NCBI GenBank assembly: GCA_963798745.1
Contig: CAWCUF010000003.1
Span: 186,001 to 250,000, forward strand
DNA length: 64,000 nucleotides
Origin: Prado023 sp963798745
Lineage (GTDB): Bacteria; Actinomycetota; Actinomycetes; S36-B12; CAIYMF01
Direction: 5' to 3'
Part shown: positions 57,441-64,000 of the stretch, piece after piece
Numbering within the stretch: the stretch's first letter is position 1
Layout: each line of letters begins with the position of its first letter
Notes under the pieces: generated by a model
The model's database searches: none
Told to the model about the DNA's origin: nothing
Seen by the model: only the letters and a program-made list of their open reading frames with translations
Made by a program: the position numbers and the translations under genes

Positions 57441-57998
57441 TCAACGCGGGCCGGCGAGGGTGGCCGGGATCTCGTCGTCCATCTCGAAGGACAGCGGTTG
57501 TGGGGCATGCCCGGCCAGCCGGAACCAGCGCACCAGCACTCCCCCGCGCAGCAGCCGGGCGGCCTGGACCCCGTCGTTGAGGAATCGTCGGGACAGGGCC
57601 ACCTGCAGGCAGGCGGCCGACAGGTCCTCGACCAGTTCCGCACCCTGCGGGTTGGCGCGCAGGGCGGCCACCTCCTGCGGGTCGGCGAACACAGCGCGCA
57701 GGTCGCGCGACATCTCGGACTCGACCAGCCCCCGCTCCACCAGGTCGGTCGGGTCGACGTAGCGGGAGTTGCCGGCCGCCCGGGCCAGCACGATCGCTGA
57801 GGACGGGTCGATCAGCCCGGAGTTGGCGATCGCCTCGGCCGCCGCCGCCCGGCGCAGCAGTTGGGCATCCAGGGAGCCCCGCGCCAGGTCGATGCGGTGG
57901 TGGACGCGGTCGATCCGGCCGGCCAGTGCGCTCAGGCGCCAGACGGTCCAGCCGACCACCAACACCAGGACCAAGGTCCAGAACAGGTCCAGCCTCAC
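57441..57998 (-). CDS. Membrane-anchored protein of unknown function next to pimA
   Basis: A 185-residue protein; GTG 57998 overlaps the pimA stop as GTGA. N-terminal transmembrane helix (FWTLVLVLVVGWTVWRL), then a helical region (RIDRVHHRIDLARGSLDAQLLRRAAAAE) with weak resemblance to LemA-type helices, and a mixed C-terminal part. Homologues are usually annotated hypothetical. Its fixed place after pimA suggests a link to envelope lipid synthesis, but that is inference. Confidence 0.7.
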   Translation of the reverse strand: MRLDLFWTLVLVLVVGWTVWRLSALAGRIDRVHHRIDLARGSLDAQLLRRAAAAEAIANSGLIDPSSAIVLARAAGNSRYVDPTDLVERGLVESEMSRDLRAVFADPQEVAALRANPQGAELVEDLSAACLQVALSRRFLNDGVQAARLLRGGVLVRWFRLAGHAPQPLSFEMDDEIPATLAGPR

Positions 57999-59197
57999 GA
58001 GTCCGTGCCCCGCTCACGCGGCCGGCTGCTCACCCGCCGGATCGGCAGGCGACCCCAGAAGTGCCCGGAGAGGTCGGCCTGCACCTTCTCGCCGCCGGGG
58101 GTGACGCTGGTGTAGACCGCCACCACCTGCTTGGCGATTCTCGCCCAGTCGAACTCGGCGGCGCGGCGGCGGCCCTGCGCCCCCAACTCCGCACGCCGCT
58201 GCGGATCGCTGAGCAGTTCGATCGCCCGATCGGCCAGGCCCGCGGAGTCGCCGTTTGGGAACGTGACCCCGGCGCGGCCCTCGTGGAGCACGCGCTGGAA
58301 GGCCTCGATGTCACTGGCCAGCACCGGGGTGCCGGCAGCCATCGCCTCCAGCAGGATGATCCCGAAGGACTCCCCGCCGGTGTTGGGCGCCACGTAGATG
58401 TCCGCCGAGCGCAGCGCACGGGCCTTGTCCTCCTGGCTGACCAGGCCGAGGAACTCGACCCGATCGGCGATCCCCGGGGCCAGGCTCGCCCGCACGGAGT
58501 TGATGTCCCCCGGCCCGGCGACCAGCAGGGTGACGCCCGGCACGGCGGCCAGCACCCTCGGCAGCGCGTCGAGCAGGATGGGTAGGCCCTTGCGGGGCTC
58601 GTCGATCCGGCCCAGGAACATCAGCGTGTCGCGGCCCCTGGCCCGGCCCGGCAGCGGCTCGTCGCCGGCGTAGAGGCTGGCGTCCACGCCATTGGGGATC
58701 AGCACCGCGTCCCCGCCGGTGTACTCCACCAGCGAGCGCCGGGCGTACTCGCTGACCGCGATCCGGGCCCGGATCTTCTCGGTCGCGCTGTGCACGAGCG
58801 CCCGGGTGGCGTTCAGCTCGCGGCGCGAGGAGCGCAGGCTCGCGTGCCAGGTGGCCACGATCGGGCCGTCGGCGACCCAGATCGACAACAGCGACAGCGT
58901 GGGCCCGACCGGTTCGTGCACGTGCAGGATGTCCAGCTCGGACTCCTTGATCCAGGCCCGGGCCCTGGCCGCCGGTCCCGGGCCGAAGTTGATCTTGGCC
59001 ACCGACCCGTTCGAGCTGATCGACACCGGCTTGCCGCCACTGGTGACGTAGTCGGGCAGCGCCTGGTCGTCCTCGGCCGGTGCCAGCACCAGGGCTTCGT
59101 GGCCCAGCCGGATGAGCGCCAGGCGCAGGTCCTCGATGTGCGCCGCGACCCCGCCGGGGGTGTCCCAGGCGTAGGGACAGACCAGGCCGACCCGCAT
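57995..59197 (-). CDS. pimA: Phosphatidylinositol alpha-mannosyltransferase PimA (GT4)
   Basis: A 400-residue GT4 enzyme starting at ATG 59197 (or GTG 59200). N-terminal Rossmann part: RVGLVCPYAWDTPGGVAAHI, LDILHVHEPVGPTLSLL and VATWHASLRSS. C-terminal GDP-mannose site: MFLGRIDEPRKGLPILLDALP, LLVAGPGD, DIYVAPNTGGESFGIILLEAMAAGTPVLASD (the EX7E motif). It adds the first mannose to phosphatidylinositol on the cytoplasmic membrane face. Coupled to the acyltransferase gene. Confidence 0.93.
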   Translation of the reverse strand: MRVGLVCPYAWDTPGGVAAHIEDLRLALIRLGHEALVLAPAEDDQALPDYVTSGGKPVSISSNGSVAKINFGPGPAARARAWIKESELDILHVHEPVGPTLSLLSIWVADGPIVATWHASLRSSRRELNATRALVHSATEKIRARIAVSEYARRSLVEYTGGDAVLIPNGVDASLYAGDEPLPGRARGRDTLMFLGRIDEPRKGLPILLDALPRVLAAVPGVTLLVAGPGDINSVRASLAPGIADRVEFLGLVSQEDKARALRSADIYVAPNTGGESFGIILLEAMAAGTPVLASDIEAFQRVLHEGRAGVTFPNGDSAGLADRAIELLSDPQRRAELGAQGRRRAAEFDWARIAKQVVAVYTSVTPGGEKVQADLSGHFWGRLPIRRVSSRPRERGTDS

Positions 59198-60186
59198 CAC
59201 AGGCCGCCAGGCTCGCGGGCGTCGGAGTCACGCGCGTCGCGGTCGCGGACACCGGAATCGCGGGCGCTGGAATCCGAAGCCGCTGCGTCCCGGGCGGCCA
59301 GCCGGTCCGGGTCGAGGTCAGACAGCCAGAGGCGTTGGAGCATGTGCCAATCCTGGGGGTGCGTCCGGATCGCGACGCCCAGGGCGTCGGCCACGCCCTG
59401 GGTCGCCGCCCGGATCCGCTCGCTGCGCTCCCCGTGGGCCGGTGGGAGGACCTCGGGCAGGATCTCGGCAGTGTTGTGTCCGGCCCAGTGCAGGCCGACG
59501 GGGAACAGCGCGGCGCCGGTGTCCACCGCCAGCGCCGCCGGGCCGGCTGGGAACCGGGTCGCCTCGCCCATGAACTGGACCTCGATCCCTGAGGCGGACA
59601 GGTCGCGGTCGGCCAGCAATGGCACGAAGCCGCCGGACTCCAGGGTCTGCACCAGCGCCGGGTAGACCCCGGCGTCGCCCAGGCCCAGGATGCGCATGCC
59701 CAGGGCCTCGCGGTAGGCCACGAACGCGTCGAACAACGCGATGGGCTCCAGGCGTTCGGCGACGGTGGTGACCTGCGTGTAGTGCCTGGAGAAGTAGGCC
59801 CCGGCGTGATCCCAGTTGCCCATGTGCGGCAGCGCGACCACCACGCCCCGGCCTGCCGCCAGCGGGGTCAGGATCCGCTCGGAGTGGCGCAGCTCGAAGG
59901 AGTCGATCCGTTCCGCGTCCCAGCCCGGCAGCCGGAAGGCATCGCACCAGTACCGCATGTAGGAGCGCATCCCAGCCCGCGAGACCGCACGCAGTCGGTC
60001 TGGATCCACCGGCCCGGGGCCAAGCGCCCGGGTGAGGTTGGCCTCCAGCCGGCGCACCCCACCGCTGCGGGTACGCCACTGCTGGTCAGCGATCTGGTCG
60101 AACAGGCGGTAGGCCACGGCCTCGGGCATCAGCCGCAGCGCCCGCCAGCCACCGGCATAGGCCAGGTAGGTCGCCTGCTCGATCAC
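59197..60186 (-). CDS. patA: Phosphatidylinositol mannoside acyltransferase (PatA, LpxL/HtrB family)
   Basis: A 329-residue acyltransferase; GTG 60186, six bases after the pgsA stop. The catalytic HxxxxD/E is in ALPHMGNWDHAG, with the downstream block LLADRDLSASGIEVQFMG and FPAGPAALAVDTGAALFPVGL, as in LpxL-type enzymes. It adds palmitate to the mannose of PIM1/PIM2. The C-terminal 35 residues are an Arg/Asp/Ser repeat (RDSGVRDRDARDSDARE), not part of the family domain. Confidence 0.92.
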   Translation of the reverse strand: MIEQATYLAYAGGWRALRLMPEAVAYRLFDQIADQQWRTRSGGVRRLEANLTRALGPGPVDPDRLRAVSRAGMRSYMRYWCDAFRLPGWDAERIDSFELRHSERILTPLAAGRGVVVALPHMGNWDHAGAYFSRHYTQVTTVAERLEPIALFDAFVAYREALGMRILGLGDAGVYPALVQTLESGGFVPLLADRDLSASGIEVQFMGEATRFPAGPAALAVDTGAALFPVGLHWAGHNTAEILPEVLPPAHGERSERIRAATQGVADALGVAIRTHPQDWHMLQRLWLSDLDPDRLAARDAAASDSSARDSGVRDRDARDSDAREPGGL

Positions 60187-60192
60187 CGCAAC

Positions 60193-60864
60193 TCACTTGT
60201 CCGTGCTGGTGGGGTCCGTGCTGGTGGGGTCCGTGCTGGTGGGGTCCGTGGCGGCCTGTCCATCCTGGGGCTTGAGCTGGCTGCGCACGTCCAGGCCGCG
60301 CTGGAACACGGTGATCACCGTCAGGACGGCCAGGACGGCCAGCGCAGCGGTCATCCCCCAGTCGACGAACTGTTGCAGGATCGCACCGACGGCGAGCAGG
60401 ATCATCCGCTCGGCCCGCTCGGCGATGCCACCGTTGGCCGTGGCGTGGACTGCCTCGGCGCGGGCCTTCGCGTAGCTGATCACCGCTCCACCCACCAGGC
60501 ACACCAGGGCCAGCATCGTGGTCAGCGTGTCGCTGTTCCAGGCCGCCCAGATCAGCAGCCCCCCGAAGATCGCGCCGTCGGCGACCCGGTCCAGGGTCGC
60601 GTCGAACCACGCCCCCCACGGGCCCTGGGTGCCGGACAAGCGCGCCATCGTGCCGTCGAGCACGTCGGCGGACACGAACAGCGCCAACAGGATGATCGCG
60701 GGCACGAACCTGCCCTGCGGGATGAGCACCAGCGCGGTGATCACTGTCAGGGTGGTGCCGGTCAGGGTGACCATGTCCGGGGTCACCCGCAGGCGCAGCA
60801 GGCCGCGCGCGATCGGCTCCACGACGGGGGCGATCACGCCTCTGGCATCTTGGTTGTTCAGCAT
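60193..60864 (-). CDS. pgsA: Phosphatidylinositol phosphate synthase (CDP-alcohol phosphatidyltransferase)
   Basis: A 223-residue membrane protein starting at ATG 60864; the frame remains open upstream but without coding features. The CDP-alcohol motif is complete: DGTMARLSGTQGPWGAWFDATLD (D-G-x2-A-R-x8-G-x3-D-x3-D). About six helices. The C-terminus ends in a TDPTS tandem repeat made by a 15-base DNA repeat. It makes PI-phosphate, the precursor for PIMs. First gene of pgsA-patA-pimA. Confidence 0.92.
   Translation of the reverse strand: MLNNQDARGVIAPVVEPIARGLLRLRVTPDMVTLTGTTLTVITALVLIPQGRFVPAIILLALFVSADVLDGTMARLSGTQGPWGAWFDATLDRVADGAIFGGLLIWAAWNSDTLTTMLALVCLVGGAVISYAKARAEAVHATANGGIAERAERMILLAVGAILQQFVDWGMTAALAVLAVLTVITVFQRGLDVRSQLKPQDGQAATDPTSTDPTSTDPTSTDK
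60199..60251 (-). repeat. 15-nt tandem repeat, 3.5 copies, at the end of pgsA
   Basis: Three identical 15-base units (60199-60213, 60214-60228, 60229-60243) and an 8-base partial encode the TDPTS tail of PgsA. As the unit keeps frame, copy changes vary only the tail length. Confidence 0.95.
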
Positions 60865-60971
60865 CAGGATCGGATCGTAGCGAGAAACACCCCACCCGGG
60901 TGCGCGAACGGGGACCCGAGTTGCAAGGCTTGGGCCCACAGCGCAGCGCCCCCACGACGAAAGGCAGCGAC

Positions 60972-63119
60972 ATGCCCCAGGCCAACACGCCAGGGGGTGG
61001 ATCGGTCCCGGCACCGACCAACCCCGCCGACATCCGCAACGTGGTCCTCGTGGGGCCCTCCGGGGCGGGCAAGACGACCCTGCTCGAGGCGATGCTGGCC
61101 GCCACGGGCACGATCGCCCGGCCGGGGCGGACCACCGAGGGGACCACGGTCTCGGACTTCGACGAGGCCGAGGCCCGACAGCAACGCTCGGTGGGCCTGG
61201 CCCTGGCGCCGGTCGTGGTCGACGGGGTGAAGGTCAACTTCCTCGACACGCCCGGCTACGCGGACTTCGTCGGCGACCTGCGCGCCGGTCTGCGCGCAGC
61301 CGACGCGGCCCTGTTCGTGGTCTCGGCGGTCGACGGCGTCGACGGCGGAACCCAGATGCTCTGGGAGGAGTGCGCCGCCGTCGGGATGCCCCGGGCCGTG
61401 GTGGTGACCAGGCTCGACCACGCCCGAGCCGACTTCGACGAGCTGGTGGCCATCTGCCAGCGCGTCTTCGGCGAGGGCGTGCTGCCGCTGATGCTTCCGA
61501 TGCTCGACGACGACGGCCAGCCGGCCGGCTTCATCGACCTGATCAGCGAGCAGATCCATGACTACTCCTCGGGGAGCCGGGTGGACCGCGAGCCCGAGGA
61601 TCGCCACCGCGAGCTCATCGAGAACACGCGTGCGGCGCTGATCGAGGGGATCATCGCCGAGAGTGAGGACGAGTCCCTGATGGACCGCTACCTCGCCGGC
61701 GAGCACATCGACACCGACACGCTGGTCACCGACCTCGAGCGTGCCGTGGCCCGCGGATCGTTCTACCCCGTGATCGGTACGGCGGTGGAACTCGGTGGAT
61801 TGGGCGCGGCCGAGGTGCTCGACCTCGTGCGCCGGGGCTTCCCGTCCCCGCTGGAGCACCCGCTGCCGCCGGTCACCACCCCGCAGGGGCAGCCCGCCGA
61901 GCCGCTGACCTGCGATCCGGACGGCCCGTTGTGCGCCGAGGTGGTCAAGACCACCACCGACCCCTACGTGGGCCGGTTGTCGCTGGTGCGGGTGTTCTCC
62001 GGGACCCTGGTGCCCGACGCGATCCTGCACGTCTCGGGGCACTTCGCCCCCGGTCAGGGACACGAGGATCACGACGTCGACGAGCGGGTGGGGGCGCTGT
62101 CCAGCCCGCTGGGCAAGGTGCAGCGCGGCATCGACCGGGGCATCGCCGGGGACATCATCGCCGTGGCCAAGCTGAACCGGGCCGAGACCGGCGACACCCT
62201 GTCGAGCAAGGACGCGCCCCTGCTCATGGAGCCATGGATGATGCCCGATGCGCTGCTGCCGGTGGCGGTCGTGGCGAAGTCCAAGGCCGACGAGGACAAG
62301 CTCGGCCAGGCCCTGGGCAGGTTGGTCGCCGAGGACGCGACGATGCGCCTGGAGCGCAACGCCGAGACCGGCCAACTGGTGCTCTGGTGCATGGGCGAGG
62401 CGCATGTCGACGTGCTCCTGGACCGCCTGCGCAATCGGTACGGAGTGGCCGTGGAGTCCGAGGAGCTGCGGGTCTCGCTGCGCGAGACGTTCGCCGGGCC
62501 GGCCAAGGCCAAGGGTCGCCACGTCAAGCAGTCCGGCGGCCACGGCCAGTTCGCGGTGTGCGACATCGAGGTCAGCCCACTTCCGGCCGGGTCCGGGTTC
62601 GAGTTCGTGGACAAGGTTGTCGGCGGGTCGGTCCCGCGCCAGTTCATACCCTCGGTCGAGAAGGGCGTGCGGGCGCAGATGGAGCGCGGGGTCGTCGCCG
62701 GCTATCCGGTCGTGGACATCCAGGTGACGCTCTACGACGGCAAGGCGCACTCGGTGGACTCCTCGGACATGGCGTTCCAGATGGCCGGCTCGCTGGCCCT
62801 GAAGGAGGCCGCGGCCGCCGCGCAGGTCGCGATGCTCGAACCGGTGGCGTCGATCAGCGTGCTGGTCTCCGACGAGTACGTCGGCGCGGTGATGGGCGAC
62901 CTGTCCGGCCGGCGTGGCCGGGTGTCCGGCTCGGAGCCCGCCGGCAATGGTCGGACGCTGATCCGCGCGGAGGTCCCCGAACTGGAGCTCACCCGCTACG
63001 CGATCGAGCTGCGCTCGCTGTCGCACGGCACCGGGACCTTCACCCGGGAGTACATCGGACACGAGCCGATGCCCGCCCAGATCGCCCGCAAGTTGATCGA
63101 CGCCGCCCCCAAGCACTGA
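60972..63119 (+). CDS. Elongation factor G-like protein (EF-G2 type)
   Basis: A 715-residue translation-factor-like protein; ATG 60972 has AAAGG upstream. Domains match EF-G (G domain, then domains II-V with GHGQFAVCDIEVSPLP and GYPVVDIQVTLYDG). The GTPase motifs are altered: P-loop GPSGAGKTT is intact, but the G3 motif reads DTPGYADF (Tyr instead of the catalytic His) and G4 reads TRLD instead of NKxD. Such changes occur in actinobacterial EF-G2, which lacks normal ribosome-stimulated GTPase activity. Divergent from pgsA, a common arrangement. Confidence 0.9.
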   Translation: MPQANTPGGGSVPAPTNPADIRNVVLVGPSGAGKTTLLEAMLAATGTIARPGRTTEGTTVSDFDEAEARQQRSVGLALAPVVVDGVKVNFLDTPGYADFVGDLRAGLRAADAALFVVSAVDGVDGGTQMLWEECAAVGMPRAVVVTRLDHARADFDELVAICQRVFGEGVLPLMLPMLDDDGQPAGFIDLISEQIHDYSSGSRVDREPEDRHRELIENTRAALIEGIIAESEDESLMDRYLAGEHIDTDTLVTDLERAVARGSFYPVIGTAVELGGLGAAEVLDLVRRGFPSPLEHPLPPVTTPQGQPAEPLTCDPDGPLCAEVVKTTTDPYVGRLSLVRVFSGTLVPDAILHVSGHFAPGQGHEDHDVDERVGALSSPLGKVQRGIDRGIAGDIIAVAKLNRAETGDTLSSKDAPLLMEPWMMPDALLPVAVVAKSKADEDKLGQALGRLVAEDATMRLERNAETGQLVLWCMGEAHVDVLLDRLRNRYGVAVESEELRVSLRETFAGPAKAKGRHVKQSGGHGQFAVCDIEVSPLPAGSGFEFVDKVVGGSVPRQFIPSVEKGVRAQMERGVVAGYPVVDIQVTLYDGKAHSVDSSDMAFQMAGSLALKEAAAAAQVAMLEPVASISVLVSDEYVGAVMGDLSGRRGRVSGSEPAGNGRTLIRAEVPELELTRYAIELRSLSHGTGTFTREYIGHEPMPAQIARKLIDAAPKH

Positions 63120-63140
63120 GCGGGCGGGACGGCCCGGCAC

Positions 63141-63217
63141 GTTCCTCCACGTCAGCGACATTCCCGCGACGCCCACGTGGAGGAACCCCGGGTTGGGCGA
63201 CGCCCACGTGGAGGAAC
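63141..63217. repeat. Palindromic repeat, copy C of a three-copy family
   Basis: GTTCCTCCACGT at 63141-63152 pairs perfectly with the ACGTGGAGGAAC end of a 21-base element at 63166-63186, which is repeated exactly at 63197-63217. It occupies the gap after the EF-G-like gene and before the MFS gene on the same strand. Element order matches copy B. Confidence 0.85.
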
Positions 63218-63271
63218 CCGCAGCGAGACCTGTGGGGTTTGGTGCGGCGGCGGGTTGGGTAGCACACCGTG

Positions 63272-64000
63272 ATGCAGGCTTTCCGCGCGATCTACGCCCA
63301 CCCCGGCACGCGGGTGATGAGCGCAGCCGGTCTCGTCGGCCGCTTCCCGATGGCCATGATCGGGCTCGCGGTCACGTTGCTCGTGGTCGCCGAGACCGGC
63401 TCGTACGCGCTGGCCGGTGCCGTGGCCGCGTCCATCACGCTGGCCGGGGCGATCGGCGGGCCCCTGGGTGCCCGCCTGGCGGACAGGTTCGGACAGCATC
63501 GGGTGATCCCGCCGCTGATCGGCGTGCACCTGCTGGCGGTGGCCACCCTGACGGTGGCGGTCATGGCCGGCACTTCCGTGGTGAGCTGGCTGCTGCTGGG
63601 CGTCCTGGCCGGCCTGTCCGGGCCGAACCTGGGGGCCATGGTGCGTACCCGCTGGGCCGGGATCGCCGATGATCCGCGGGAGCTGTCCTCGGCGTTCGCG
63701 CTGGAGTCGACACTCGACGAGGTCGCATTCGTGCTCGGCCCGCCGCTGGCGACCGGGCTTGCCGTGGCGATCGCGCCGTGGTCGGCCATCGCCACCGGAC
63801 TGCTGCTCGCCGGCTCGGGCTCGCTGGTCCTGGCAGCGCAGCGCCGCACGGAACCCGCCCCCGCGCCGAGGTCGGCGCACCCCGGACGCGCGGTCTGGCG
63901 CTCGGGCACCCTGCAGGTCCTGACCCTGGTGATGGTGCTGATGGGCGCGATCTTCGGCGCCCTGGAGGTGGCCACCGTCGCCTTCGCCCAGGAGCGCGGC
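63272..64000 (+). CDS. MFS transporter, partial (C-terminus beyond window)
   Basis: Open from ATG 63272 (or GTG 63269) to the window end, 243 codons. At least seven membrane segments: FPMAMIGLAVTLLVVA, YALAGAVAASITLAGAIGG, then the MFS motif A-like loop GGPLGARLADRFGQHRV, LLAVATLTVAVMAGT, SWLLLGVLAGLSGPNLGAM, VAFVLGPPLATGLAVAIA, SAIATGLLLAGSGSLVLAAQ. This is the N-terminal half and the start of the second half of a 12-helix permease. Substrate unknown. No obvious Shine-Dalgarno. Confidence 0.82.
   Translation, partial: MQAFRAIYAHPGTRVMSAAGLVGRFPMAMIGLAVTLLVVAETGSYALAGAVAASITLAGAIGGPLGARLADRFGQHRVIPPLIGVHLLAVATLTVAVMAGTSVVSWLLLGVLAGLSGPNLGAMVRTRWAGIADDPRELSSAFALESTLDEVAFVLGPPLATGLAVAIAPWSAIATGLLLAGSGSLVLAAQRRTEPAPAPRSAHPGRAVWRSGTLQVLTLVMVLMGAIFGALEVATVAFAQERG

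Noticed and set aside
60864..63176. 770-codon minus-strand frame opposite the EF-G-like gene
   Set aside because: Shadow of a clear translation-factor gene; no domains.

Overview
The window is a high-GC chromosome segment from an Actinomycetota bacterium; I cannot name the genus from sequence alone. Evidence: GC-rich third codon positions throughout, leaderless or GTG/TTG starts, ATGA/GTGA coupled genes, a phosphatidylinositol mannoside cluster (pgsA, acyltransferase, pimA), and the gene order pgsA - pimA - pdxST - yebC / ruvCAB - yajC - secDF - relA - cyclophilin - MBL - hisS - aspS - rarA - alaS - ruvX - mltG - aroE, which is a classic actinobacterial backbone. Most genes lie on the minus strand, so the biological order runs from right to left.

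Region by region. (a) 1-12.8 kb: a type IV pilus locus: three coupled pilin-like minor subunits at the left edge (the last cut by the window), a major-type pilin broken by several frame changes, an intact second pilin, PilC, PilT with a long proline-rich N-terminus, PilB, and a DUF4388 protein carrying 27 tandem pentapeptides. A membrane-anchored zinc metalloprotease sits in the middle on the opposite strand. (b) 13.3-39.3 kb: housekeeping backbone (aroE to ruvC), interrupted by a CopC/CopD-CtaG copper and cytochrome-oxidase assembly pair and a DUF349 protein. (c) 39.5-53.8 kb: an accessory block that separates ruvCAB from yebC, which are usually adjacent. It holds a sulfide:quinone-oxidoreductase-like flavoprotein with a 48-residue partner, three universal stress proteins, a TIM-barrel-like protein, a NifX-like protein, a glutamate-type ABC importer, a four-domain sulfur-handling protein (CoA-disulfide reductase, rhodanese, TusA, DsrE2A) and a wax ester synthase/DGAT. 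(d) 53.9-60.9 kb: yebC, pdxT, pdxS, a DUF3048 lipoprotein and the PIM lipid genes. (e) 61-64 kb: an EF-G-like protein with altered GTPase motifs and a truncated MFS permease.

How the parts work together: PilB/PilT/PilC and the pilins would assemble and retract a surface fibre; the backbone supplies translation, recombination, export and stringent response; the accessory block looks like sulfide/persulfide oxidation combined with stress and storage-lipid functions. A perfect SOS box lies just before ruvC.

Three genes (the pilin at 3.0-3.5 kb, the wax ester synthase N-terminus at 53.5 kb, and pdxT at 55.2 kb) show reading-frame breaks that restore a family-typical protein when bridged. These may be sequencing or assembly indels and should be settled before any biology is read into them. 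Intergenic DNA is unusually rich in palindromes, including a three-copy dispersed repeat and a concentric nested inverted repeat. No tRNA, rRNA, CRISPR array or insertion sequence was recognised.
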